From: Lysobacter enzymogenes
GTDB taxonomy: Bacteria; Pseudomonadota; Gammaproteobacteria; Xanthomonadales; Xanthomonadaceae
Length of the DNA: 64,000 bases
NCBI RefSeq assembly: GCF_900106525.1
Contig: NZ_FNOG01000004.1
Coordinates: forward strand, 351,464-415,463
Reading direction: 5' to 3'
The notes below the pieces were generated by a model, which saw only the letters and a program-made list of their open reading frames with translations, had not been told where the DNA came from and ran no database searches. Position 1 is the stretch's first letter. Each line of letters opens with the position of its first letter. The position numbers were made by a program, and so were the translations under genes. Below are positions 25,425 to 33,852 of the stretch, one piece after another.

Positions 25425-27722
25425 CTAGCGCGCGCGCCGGATCGAAACCGGAATCGATTTGTACGCCGGGGTTCCGCTGCGCTCGTCGTACTGGTCCAAG
25501 GCCAGCAACCCGTTGGCTTCCGGGTAATACGCAGCGACCGAACCGGGCGCGATCTCGTAAGCCACCACGGTCTGCCCGCGCAGCGCACGCGGCGGTGCGC
25601 CTGCGTGCGCCGCCACCGTCTCGACATCGACCAAGTCGCCGTGCGCCAGCCCTAACCGCTGCAAATCGCGCGGGTTCACGAACACCACGTCGCGCCGCCC
25701 GGCGATGCCGCGGTAGCGGTCGTCGAGGCCGTAGATCGTGGTGTTGTACTGATCGTGGCTGCGGATCGTCGCCAGGCGCAGCGCGTCGGCGCCGCCGGCG
25801 CGCGGGTCTTCCTCGACCCCGGCGCAGAGCAGGAAGTTGGCCTTGCCCGAGGCGGTGCGCCATTCGCGCCGCGAGGCCGGCACGTCCAGGCGGAAACCGC
25901 CGGGCACCGCGATGCGCTCATTGAAACGATGGAAGTCGGGAAACACCGCTTCGATCTTGTCGCGGATCAGCGCGTAGTCGGCGATCAACCCGGCCCAGTC
26001 CACCTTGGTTTCAGCCAAGGTCGCCTGGGCGATGCCGGCGACGATGGCCGGTTCCGAACGCAGTTGCTCCGACGCCGGTTTCAGCGTGCCGCGCGAGGCG
26101 TGCACCATCGACATCGAATCTTCGACCGTCACCGACTGGCGGCCGCCGGCTTGCACATCCCGCTCGGTCCGGCCCAGGCACGGCAGCAGGATCGATTCGC
26201 GCGCAGTCAGCAGGTGCGAGCGGTTGAGCTTGGTCGCCACGTGCACGGCCAGTTCCAGCCCGCGCATGGCGGGGAACACGGTTTGCGGATCGGGCATGGC
26301 CACGGCGAGATTGCCGCCCAGGCAAATGATCGCCTTCGAACGCCCCGCCGCGATCGCCTGCAGCGCCTCCACCGCGTTGTGGCCCCTGGAATCCGGCGGG
26401 GCGAAGCCGAACGCGCGCTCGATCCCGTCGAGCAAGGCGCGCGAGGGAATCTCGGTGATGCCGACGGTGCGGTCGCCCTGCACGTTGGAATGGCCGCGCA
26501 AGGGGCAGATGCCCGCGCCCTCGCGGCCGATATTGCCGCGCAACAGCAACAGATTGGCCAATTGCTGGACGTTGGAGGTGCCGTGCCGGTGCTGGGTGAT
26601 GCCCATGCCGTAGCAGACGATCACCCGCTTCGCCGCGGCGTAGACTTGCGCCGCCGCCTCGATATCGGCGCGGCTCAGGCCCGAATGGGCTTGGATGGTC
26701 GGCCACGCCAACGCCTCCAAGTCCGCGGCCAAGGCCTCGAAACCGGTGGTGTGTTCGGCGATGAATTCGCGGTCGAGCAAGCCTTCGCCGCCATCGGCGA
26801 TGGCCGCCGCGTCGGCGGCCAGCAACGCCTTCATCATGCCCTTGAGTACCGCCACATCGCCGCCGACCTTGACCTGGTAATAGGTCGTGGCGATGGGCGT
26901 CGCGCTCAATGTCAGCATTTCCACCGGGTCCTGCGGCGCGGCGAAGCGCTCCAGTCCGCGTTCCTTGAGCGGGTTGAACACGACGATGGGCACGCCGCGG
27001 CGCGAGGCTTCGCGCAACGTCGACAGCATGCGCGGGTGGTTGGTGCCGGGGTTGTGGCCGATGGAGAAGATCGCGTCGCAGTGGTCGAAATCCTCCAGCG
27101 TCACCGTGCCCTTGCCGACGCCGATCGACTGCGGCAGGCCGACGCTGGTGGCCTCGTGGCACATGTTGGAGCAGTCGGGGAAATTGTTGCTGCCGTACTC
27201 GCGCACGAACAGCTGGTACAAGAACGCCGCTTCGTTGGAGGTGCGCCCGGAGGTGTAGAACTCCACCGTGGCGGGATCCTCGTAGCCGCGCAACAGCGCA
27301 CCGATGCGGGCGAAGGCCTCGTCCCAGGAAATCGGCAGATAGCGGTCGCTGGCGCGGTCGTACGCCATCGGATGGGTCAGCCGCCCGGCGTCTTCCAAGG
27401 CGTGATCGGACCATTCCCACAACTGCGCGAGCGTGTGCTCGGCGAAGAACTCCGGCGCCGCGCGCTTGCTGGTCGCCTCCCAGGTCACCGCCTTGGCGCC
27501 GTTCTCGCAGAACTCGAACGAAGAGGTGTGCTTGGGATCGGGCCAGGCGCAGCCGGGACAATCGAAGCCCCAGGGCTGGTTGACCCGCATCAGCGTGCGC
27601 ACGTCCTCGGCGATCGCCATCTGTCCCTTGAGCGCGCGCGCCACCGCGCCCAACGCGCCCCAACCGCCCGCCGAACCCTCGTAGGTTTTGACTCCGGGCA
27701 CTTCGTCGTCGTGCTTGGCCAT
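25425..27722 (-). CDS. FdhF/YdeP-family molybdopterin oxidoreductase
   Basis: A 765-residue cytosolic oxidoreductase of the molybdopterin-guanine-dinucleotide family, YdeP group (about 760 residues), whose E. coli member is linked to acid resistance; the natural substrate is unknown. Seen: the N-terminal DCPGCAWP with C55 and C58 plus C72, the cofactor region SNMCHEATSVGL, SIGHNPGTNHPR, LLLLRGNIGREGAGICPLRGHSNVQGD, and a C-terminal molydopterin dinucleotide-binding domain with DDRYRGIAGRRDVVFVNP. A GGAGGA precedes the ATG at 27722. It follows the DyP gene by 76 bases in the same direction. Confidence 0.9.
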   Translation of the reverse strand: MAKHDDEVPGVKTYEGSAGGWGALGAVARALKGQMAIAEDVRTLMRVNQPWGFDCPGCAWPDPKHTSSFEFCENGAKAVTWEATSKRAAPEFFAEHTLAQLWEWSDHALEDAGRLTHPMAYDRASDRYLPISWDEAFARIGALLRGYEDPATVEFYTSGRTSNEAAFLYQLFVREYGSNNFPDCSNMCHEATSVGLPQSIGVGKGTVTLEDFDHCDAIFSIGHNPGTNHPRMLSTLREASRRGVPIVVFNPLKERGLERFAAPQDPVEMLTLSATPIATTYYQVKVGGDVAVLKGMMKALLAADAAAIADGGEGLLDREFIAEHTTGFEALAADLEALAWPTIQAHSGLSRADIEAAAQVYAAAKRVIVCYGMGITQHRHGTSNVQQLANLLLLRGNIGREGAGICPLRGHSNVQGDRTVGITEIPSRALLDGIERAFGFAPPDSRGHNAVEALQAIAAGRSKAIICLGGNLAVAMPDPQTVFPAMRGLELAVHVATKLNRSHLLTARESILLPCLGRTERDVQAGGRQSVTVEDSMSMVHASRGTLKPASEQLRSEPAIVAGIAQATLAETKVDWAGLIADYALIRDKIEAVFPDFHRFNERIAVPGGFRLDVPASRREWRTASGKANFLLCAGVEEDPRAGGADALRLATIRSHDQYNTTIYGLDDRYRGIAGRRDVVFVNPRDLQRLGLAHGDLVDVETVAAHAGAPPRALRGQTVVAYEIAPGSVAAYYPEANGLLALDQYDERSGTPAYKSIPVSIRRAR

Positions 27723-27798
27723 GACAGCGTCCTCCGCCGCGCTCGCGGCATGATCGCGTGAAGCGCGCGCGCCGCGACCGCGGCGTACGCGCCGAACC

Positions 27799-28782
27799 CT
27801 ATGAAACCGCGGGCGCGGCGGCGGCGGCCGTCGCGGCCTGTTCGTCTTCGTCTTCGTCCTCCACGTCCGCCAGGAACGTCGCCGACGGCGCGAAGAACAG
27901 CGAGCCGGTGACCGCGCGGCTGAAGTCGAGCAGGCGGTCGTAATTGCCCGGCGGGTCGCCGAGGAACATGTTTTCCAGCATCCGCTCGATCCGCCGCGGC
28001 GAGCGCGCGTAGCCGATGAAGTAGGTGCCGAACTCGCTCTTGCTGGCATCGCCGAACGGCATGTTGTCGCGCACGATGCTGAGCTCCTCGCCGTTCTCCT
28101 CGATCACGGTCAGCACGTTGTGCGCGTAGGACGGCTTGGCCGCGTCGTCGAGCTCGACGTTGGACAGCTTGTGCCGGCCGACGATGCGCTCCTGCTGCTC
28201 GACCGGCAGCGATTCCCAGCCTTTGAGGTCGTGCAGGTATTTCTGCACGATCACGTAGCTGCCGCCGGCGAAGCCGGAATCTTCGGCGCCGACGATGGCC
28301 GAGTCGATCGCTTCCTGGTCGACCGGGTTCTCGGTGCCGTCGACGAAGCCGAGCAGGTCGCGCTGGTCGAAGTAGCGAAAACCGTGCACTTCCTCGGCCG
28401 TGGCTACCGCCTCGCCGAGGCGGGCGAGGATCTGCTGGGTCAGCTCGAAGCACAGGTCCATGCGCTCGGCGCGGATGTGGAACAGCAGATCGCCCGGGGT
28501 GGACACCGCGCGATGGCGGCCTTCGATGGCGCGGAACGGATGCAGCTCGGCCGGCGCGGGCGCGCCGAACAGGCGCGACCAGGCCTGGTCGCCGAACGCC
28601 AGGATGCACGACAGCCGCCCGTCGAGATCGCGGAAACCGACCGAACGCAGCAGGCCGGCCAGGTCCGCGCACAACGCGCGCACGGCGCGCCGATGTTGCG
28701 GCTCCGGCCGCAGGGTCACCACGAGAAACACGGCCGAACGGGTCAGGCCGGCAACGATGGGTTGGGCGACGACGGATGCCAC
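27799..28782 (-). CDS. DyP-type heme peroxidase
   Basis: A 327-residue dye-decolourising peroxidase, DypB-like by length and lack of a Tat signal. Seen: the family motif GFVDGTENP with catalytic D148, the candidate heme-ligand H221 in SYAHNVL, and the following IVRDNMPFG containing the distal-side Arg. The C-terminus has an acidic run (EDEDEDEQ) then an Ala-rich tail, which is not the usual encapsulin targeting peptide. The start is GTG with gaggtag upstream. It precedes the YdeP-like gene, so the two are probably one transcript. Confidence 0.92.
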   Translation of the reverse strand: MASVVAQPIVAGLTRSAVFLVVTLRPEPQHRRAVRALCADLAGLLRSVGFRDLDGRLSCILAFGDQAWSRLFGAPAPAELHPFRAIEGRHRAVSTPGDLLFHIRAERMDLCFELTQQILARLGEAVATAEEVHGFRYFDQRDLLGFVDGTENPVDQEAIDSAIVGAEDSGFAGGSYVIVQKYLHDLKGWESLPVEQQERIVGRHKLSNVELDDAAKPSYAHNVLTVIEENGEELSIVRDNMPFGDASKSEFGTYFIGYARSPRRIERMLENMFLGDPPGNYDRLLDFSRAVTGSLFFAPSATFLADVEDEDEDEQAATAAAAAPAVS

Positions 28783-28995
28783 GGACTACCTCGCGATGAT
28801 TCGGGTTCGATGAATGCGGGACGCAGGCTGCGGAAAACGCCGCATACGCGAGCGCGCCGCTGCCTCGTGCAGGCCGCGATGATAGCGCCGCCGACGGTGA
28901 AAACCGCGCGCAAGGGCGCCCGGCCGCGGCGCGGGTTTGAGCCGCGCGCCCACACGATGCTAGATTCGCCGGGTACCTCAAGACGGACAGTACGC

Positions 28996-29190
28996 ATGCG
29001 CAGGCAAGCCGATCTTCCTGAATCCGACGACGCGGCCGCTGCGGCCGACGCGGCGCCGGCGTGGCCGCGCGAGCCTTTAAGCCCGCAGCGCCTGCGCGAC
29101 GCCGAGGTCGCTCAGGCCCAGGCCACGCTCAAACGCGAGCTGGTGCGGGTGTATGCGCTGTCGTGCGGGGCCAGCCGGCCCAAGGGCTGA
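28996..29190 (+). CDS. Small orphan protein, 64 residues
   Basis: A short hydrophilic protein with an acidic/Ala-rich N-terminal half and a helical C-terminal half (LRDAEVAQAQATLKRELVRVYAL). It contains one Cys near the end. I do not recognise a family. It is divergent from the peroxidase gene; tagatt at about 28970 could be its -10. A longer frame upstream overlaps the peroxidase gene antisense and is discarded. Confidence 0.5.
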   Translation: MRRQADLPESDDAAAAADAAPAWPREPLSPQRLRDAEVAQAQATLKRELVRVYALSCGASRPKG

Positions 29191-29341
29191 ACCGATATGG
29201 CCGCGCGCAGGGATCGCGCGGATTTGCCTGCACTCTTGCCGCCGTTGGCGTTTACCGCCGCGTCTGCGTGAATCTGCCAGACGGGTTAAGACGAGCAGCG
29301 GTGATTTCGCAGCATTGAGCTAGCGGTGCCGGCCTATGCGA

Positions 29342-29432
29342 TGTCGCGGTCGCGGCTTGCGCCGCTCCTACAGGTAGCGACCGAAGTTTGCGATCTGCCT
29401 GTAGGAGCGGCGCGAGCCGCGACCGCGACATC
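29342..29432. repeat. Inverted pair of interspersed palindromic repeats
   Basis: Copies at 29342-29373 and 29400-29432 face each other; the flanking words tgcgatg and catcgcat extend the symmetry. They fill most of the gene-free 29191-29481 gap. Confidence 0.8.
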
Positions 29433-29481
29433 GCATAGGCCAGCGCCACTCGACTCGCGCGCGACTCGCCCGCCCCCTGCC

Positions 29482-30171
29482 TCACCCCAGCTCCCCCTGC
29501 GCCTCGCGCTCGCGCAACAAATCGCCGACCCGCACGAAGCCATAACCCTGCGCGCGCAGCGCCGGCACCAGCTCGCGCACGATCTCGACGATGCGCGACC
29601 GCGCCCGGCCGTGGTCGTCGTCGCCGTCGTGCAGCAGCACGATCGCACCGGGATGGGTTTGCGCCAGCACAGCGCCGGCCACGCAGTCGACGTGGCCGGG
29701 CGCGTCGGGTTCGAGCCAGTCGCACGGATCGATCGACCAGCCGGCGACGGTGTAGCCGTGCCGCGCCAGCAGGTCGACCTGATCGGCGCGGATCTCGCCG
29801 AAGGCCGGACGGAACAGCCGCGCCGACAGCGCGTCGGCGCCGGCGCGGCGCAGTTCGGCCGCGGCCGGAGCCACTTCGGCGTGCAGCAGGGTTTCGGCGT
29901 CGAGGCCGCGGGCGTCGACGTGGCTCATCGAATGATTGGCCAGTTCGTGGCCGTCGGCGAGCATGCGCGCGCTCAGCCACGGCGAGGCGCGCAGCAGGCG
30001 ACCGATGCAGAAGAAGGTCGCGGCCACTTCCAGTTCGCGCAGCGCGGTCAGCAGCGCCGGCGTCGCCTGGCCGGGGCCGTCGTCGAAACTCAGCGCGAGC
30101 GCGCGTCGGCGCGGCAGGCCGCGGCCGAGGTAGGCGCGCGGACGCTGGGCCAGGAAGGCGTGATAGTCCAT
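29482..30171 (-). CDS. NodB-like polysaccharide deacetylase
   Basis: A 229-residue carbohydrate esterase family 4 protein that would remove N-acetyl groups from a GlcNAc-containing chain. Seen: ALSFDDGPG with D30 (base) and D31 (metal), the metal-binding HxxxH as H80 and H84 in ELANHSMSHVD, RPAFGE, WSIDPCDW, and IVLLHDG. No signal peptide, so it works in the cytosol or at the inner face, as rhizobial NodB does. It starts seven bases after the glycosyltransferase stop, so the two enzymes are coupled. Confidence 0.88.
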   Translation of the reverse strand: MDYHAFLAQRPRAYLGRGLPRRRALALSFDDGPGQATPALLTALRELEVAATFFCIGRLLRASPWLSARMLADGHELANHSMSHVDARGLDAETLLHAEVAPAAAELRRAGADALSARLFRPAFGEIRADQVDLLARHGYTVAGWSIDPCDWLEPDAPGHVDCVAGAVLAQTHPGAIVLLHDGDDDHGRARSRIVEIVRELVPALRAQGYGFVRVGDLLREREAQGELG

Positions 30172-30178
30172 GCGCGCC

Positions 30179-31399
30179 TCAGCGGGTCATCCAGCTTTTG
30201 CGGCCGCCGCGCAACTCGTCGAGCAGGCCGATCAGATTGGCCGGCAGCAACAGCACGTCGATGACGGTGTTGTAGACCGAGACCAGCAGCAGATCCAGCG
30301 GCCCCAGTTGCAGCCGTTCGCGCGCGTGCAGCACCGAGACGAAATTGAGCGCGGCCATCAGCAGCCAGTTCAGTGCCGCCACCGCCAGCAGCGCGTGGCT
30401 GCGGTACAGCAGCGCGCCGGCCGCGGCCAGCAGCAGGGTCGGCACCAGCGCCGACTGCGCCCACAGCAGCCACCACGGCAGCATCTTCATCGTCCGCGGC
30501 CAGGAGATGCGCCAGGCCACGCGGAACGATTCCAGGCGCCCGCGCGCCCAGCGCCGGCGTTGGCGGAACAGGCCGCCCAAGGTGGTCGGGCAGATCGTGT
30601 AGGCCACCGCGTCGGGCGCGTAGGCGATCGAATAGCCGTGGGCTAGCGCGCGCCAGGTCCAGGCGATGTCCTCGACCAGCCACTCGCCCCAGCCGCCGAG
30701 TTCGCGGATCACGTCGGTGCGGTGCAGCGAGAACGCGCCGGCGACCACGTTGACCGAGCCGAGCTTGCTCTGCACGTAGCGGATCGCCGCCAGCGCGCCG
30801 ATGTGTTCGTAGAACTGCAACCGGTGCAGCCAGGATTGGTTGCGCCCGGCCGGCACGATCAACCCGCAGGCGGCGGCGTGGCGCGGCGAGGAATACAGCG
30901 CTTCGACCGCGCTGCGCAGCGCGCCGGGCAGGATCACCGTGTCGCTGTCGATCACCGTGACCACTTCCGAATCCGGCGACAACTGCGGCAGCGCCGCGTC
31001 CAAAGCCAAACCTTTGGCGCCGCCGTTGCGTTCGCGCGCGATCAGTTGGTAGCGCTTGCCGCGCGCTTGCCGCAGCCAGTCGGCGACCGCGGCGGCGGTG
31101 GCGTTGGTCGAACCGTCGTCGACCAGCAGCACTTCCACCGGCCCGGGATAGTCGTTGCCTTCGATCGATTCCAGCGTGTCCAGCAGCGAGCCTTCGGGCT
31201 CGTTGTAGAACGGCACCAGGATCGACACGAACGGATAGCGCGCCAGCACGCGCGACGGCGGCCGGCGCACACCGCGCCAGCACCCCCAGCCGATCAGGAA
31301 CAGCAGGCAGGCGAGCAGGATCAGAGTGGAAAAGCCGACCACGCCGGTCAGCAGCAACTGACTGAAGACGAGCCGATCGAAACCGAACTGGTTGAGCAT
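30179..31399 (-). CDS. Membrane glycosyltransferase family 2 (processive beta-glycan synthase type)
   Basis: A 406-residue inner-membrane synthase. Order: one N-terminal helix (about 15-38), a GT2 domain with VSILVPFYNE, LLVDDGST, the DxD-type VIDSDT, the acceptor-site VEDIAW and the processive-enzyme RQRRRWARG, then three or four C-terminal helices. This architecture is shared by PgaC, IcaA and NodC. With the deacetylase directly downstream it would make and trim a GlcNAc-like oligomer or polymer. Start 31399 is used; 31411 would add four residues. The long frame upstream is not credible. Confidence 0.88.
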   Translation of the reverse strand: MLNQFGFDRLVFSQLLLTGVVGFSTLILLACLLFLIGWGCWRGVRRPPSRVLARYPFVSILVPFYNEPEGSLLDTLESIEGNDYPGPVEVLLVDDGSTNATAAAVADWLRQARGKRYQLIARERNGGAKGLALDAALPQLSPDSEVVTVIDSDTVILPGALRSAVEALYSSPRHAAACGLIVPAGRNQSWLHRLQFYEHIGALAAIRYVQSKLGSVNVVAGAFSLHRTDVIRELGGWGEWLVEDIAWTWRALAHGYSIAYAPDAVAYTICPTTLGGLFRQRRRWARGRLESFRVAWRISWPRTMKMLPWWLLWAQSALVPTLLLAAAGALLYRSHALLAVAALNWLLMAALNFVSVLHARERLQLGPLDLLLVSVYNTVIDVLLLPANLIGLLDELRGGRKSWMTR

Positions 31400-31838
31400 G
31401 GGGCGGCGCATCCGGCGGACGCGGGCACGACGGCGCTGCGCGGATTCGCGCATGCGCTGCGGGCTCGCAGGGTCTGATTGGCAGACCGGACGCGTCGATA
31501 CGGACGGCCGCGATGCGGCGCCCGCACGCCTGGTGCTGAAGCTTGCGGATTGGAGCGGACGGAACGATTGCTTGGGGGGAACGCTGGCCGAAGCTGGTGC
31601 GGAAGGAAGCTCGCATCGGCTGCCGCGAAAGCGCAGTGCCCGATAGAAGAATTCCGACGCCGTCCGCGCGGCGCGAGCGCAGTGCATCGCCGCGCTTTCG
31701 CAACGAAGAATGAAAGCAGCGCACGATTTAATCTGTGACGGCGCCGTGCAGTTCCGCGAACGCCGCGCTGCGCCGCTCGACACGTGTTCGCGCATGAGCG
31801 AAGAATCGACGCGCCCCGTCCGCGTCCGAGCCGCTGTC
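31400..31838. other. Divergent gene-free region
   Basis: Between the glycosyltransferase (minus) and methyltransferase (plus) starts I see no gene, repeat copy or clear terminator. A tttaat at 31727-31732 might be a -10 for the plus-strand gene, without a good -35. An in-frame ATG at 31794 is the alternative start of the methyltransferase. Confidence 0.4.
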
Positions 31839-32522
31839 ATGAATCCGACTTTTTCCGCGTCCGCCGTTCCCGCCTTCCAGCCGCGCTTCGACATCGGCGC
31901 CGACCGCATCGATTGTGGGCGCGAGCCGCACGTCGACACCCACCAGGGCGCCGACGAACGCGCGAGCTGGCCGCTGCTGGACTATTCGAACTGCGAGCCG
32001 ACCGAAGATCAGGCGGCGATCAACCGCTGGCTGCGCAGCGCCGCGCTCGACGGCCTGGACGTGCTGCACGTGGGCACCGGCAATTCCTCGGTGGCGCGCC
32101 TGCTCGACGGTCGCGCGCGGGTGGTGTCGGTCACCGTCGCCCGCGGCGAGTTCGAGCACGCCCAGTCGCTGGGCCTGCGCGACTATCGCGTGCACCTGCT
32201 CAACAAGCACAGCCGCGATTTCGCCGAACGCTTCGCCGCGGCCGGCTTCGACTGCGTGCTCGACAACAACCTGGCCAGCTTCGCCTGCTGCCAGCGCCAT
32301 CTGGAGCGCTATTTCGACGCGCTGGCGCGGCTGCTCAAGCCCGGCGGCTTCGTCCTGACCCACTGGCTGGGCATGCAATGGACCCTGGATGTGGGCGTGG
32401 ACGATGTCGAAACCGTCTGGCGCCTGGACGCGGCCAAGCTCGAAGCCATCGCCGCCGCGTTCGGCTTCCAGGTCGAACGCGAGGGCGAACTGTTCTTCCT
32501 GCGCCGCCCGGCGCGGACCTGA
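31839..32522 (+). CDS. SAM-dependent methyltransferase (class I fold)
   Basis: A 227-residue soluble protein. VLHVGTGNSSVARLLD at about 70-85 is the glycine-rich SAM-binding loop, followed by VVSVTVARGEFEHA (acidic end of strand 2), CVLDNNLASFACC, and RLLKPGGFVLTHW (post-motif strand). The substrate is unknown. The MFS gene follows ten bases later, which hints at modification and export of a small molecule. An earlier ATG at 31794 would add 15 residues; neither start has a good ribosome site. Confidence 0.75.
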   Translation: MNPTFSASAVPAFQPRFDIGADRIDCGREPHVDTHQGADERASWPLLDYSNCEPTEDQAAINRWLRSAALDGLDVLHVGTGNSSVARLLDGRARVVSVTVARGEFEHAQSLGLRDYRVHLLNKHSRDFAERFAAAGFDCVLDNNLASFACCQRHLERYFDALARLLKPGGFVLTHWLGMQWTLDVGVDDVETVWRLDAAKLEAIAAAFGFQVEREGELFFLRRPART

Positions 32523-32532
32523 GCGCGTCCGC

Positions 32533-33846
32533 ATGAGCGCGCGCCGCAGCGCGGCCGCGCGGCTGCTGCGGATCGGCCGGCGCGACCGGCGTCCGGCCTG
32601 GCTGCTGCTCGACAATCTGATCACTACCTTCGGCGCCGCGTTCACCCTGATCGCGCTGCCGTTCCTGGTCATGCGCCTGAGCGGCCGCGCGCTCGACCTG
32701 GGCGCGGTCGCGGCGATCGAGGCGCTGCCGAGCCTGGTCTTGCTGTTCGCGTTCCGCGGCGCGCTCGATCGCTTCGATCCGGCGCGCCTGCTGTGGTGGT
32801 GCCGCGCGGCGTACGTGGCGATCAACCTCACCCTGGCCGCAGCGACCTGGTTCGACGCGATGAGCCTGGAACTGATCTATGCGCTGGCGCTGATCGGCGG
32901 CATCGTCTGGGCGGTGGCGTATCCGGCGGGGCGCGCCTGCTTCGGCCTGTACCTGCGCCGCGGCCTGCTGGCACCGGCCAATGCGGTGTTCGCGCTGGCC
33001 TCCAGCGTGGCGACGATGGCGATGCCGATGCTGGCCGGCGGCCTGATCCTGTCCTCGTCCGGCCCGCACGCGCTGGCCGCGGCGTTCGCGGTCGATGCGC
33101 TATGCGTGGCGGCCTCGCTGCCGCTGATCGCGGCGCTGCGCCGGCGCGGGCCGGCGCGCGGGCGCGAGGCCGTCGACGCGGAAGCCGGCGCCGCAACGAC
33201 GAACGCTGCGACCGTCAACGCGCCCGCCATCGCGCGCAGCTATTACCTCTACCTGCTCGCCAGCAGCCTGCTCGCGTTCGGCCCGGTGCAGATCCTGCTG
33301 CCGGTGCTGCTGGTGCAGCGCCACGATCCGCGCTATCTGGCGGTCTACGCCGCGCAGTTCCTCGGCGTGTCGCTGGCCGCAGCGCTCGCGGCGCGGCGCC
33401 CGCCCGAGCGCATGGAACGGATCTTGTACGGGGTGGCCGGTTGCTGGCTCGCGGCCGCCCTCGCCTACGTCTTGCTCGGCTGGGGCGCGGCGGCATGGCC
33501 GTTGGGCGCGACGGTGCTGGCGTTCGGTTTGCTCGCCGCAGCAAGCAACCACTACGGCATCCGCTCGCTGTCGTGGCTGCAGCGCAGAGCCGATCCGCGC
33601 CGGATGGGGCGCGAGATGACCTGGTTCTCGGCCGCGACCATGGGCGCGATGCCGCTGGCGGCGCTGGCGACCGGCTGGCTGATCGAAACCCGCGGCCTGG
33701 CCGGCGCGAGCCTGACTCTGGCGGCCGCGCTGGCCGCATGCGCACTGGCCGGCGCGATGCACCTGCATCTGCGCGCGACCGTCGCGCGGGCGGCCAGCCC
33801 ACGCGACGGCGCGGCGTCGCCGGCCGCGTTCGCGGCCGACGACTGA
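32533..33846 (+). CDS. MFS transporter
   Basis: A 437-residue major-facilitator protein with about 11-12 hydrophobic helices and a hydrophilic central loop (about 205-235, rich in Ala/Thr/Asn). The first half resembles drug or siderophore exporters of the MFS_3/enterobactin-exporter type (NLITTFGAAFTLIALPFLV near the start). It is translationally close to the methyltransferase, so export of its product is the simple guess. It is convergent with the next gene, with six bases between stops. Confidence 0.8.
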   Translation: MSARRSAAARLLRIGRRDRRPAWLLLDNLITTFGAAFTLIALPFLVMRLSGRALDLGAVAAIEALPSLVLLFAFRGALDRFDPARLLWWCRAAYVAINLTLAAATWFDAMSLELIYALALIGGIVWAVAYPAGRACFGLYLRRGLLAPANAVFALASSVATMAMPMLAGGLILSSSGPHALAAAFAVDALCVAASLPLIAALRRRGPARGREAVDAEAGAATTNAATVNAPAIARSYYLYLLASSLLAFGPVQILLPVLLVQRHDPRYLAVYAAQFLGVSLAAALAARRPPERMERILYGVAGCWLAAALAYVLLGWGAAAWPLGATVLAFGLLAAASNHYGIRSLSWLQRRADPRRMGREMTWFSAATMGAMPLAALATGWLIETRGLAGASLTLAAALAACALAGAMHLHLRATVARAASPRDGAASPAAFAADD

Positions 33847-33852
33847 AGCGTC

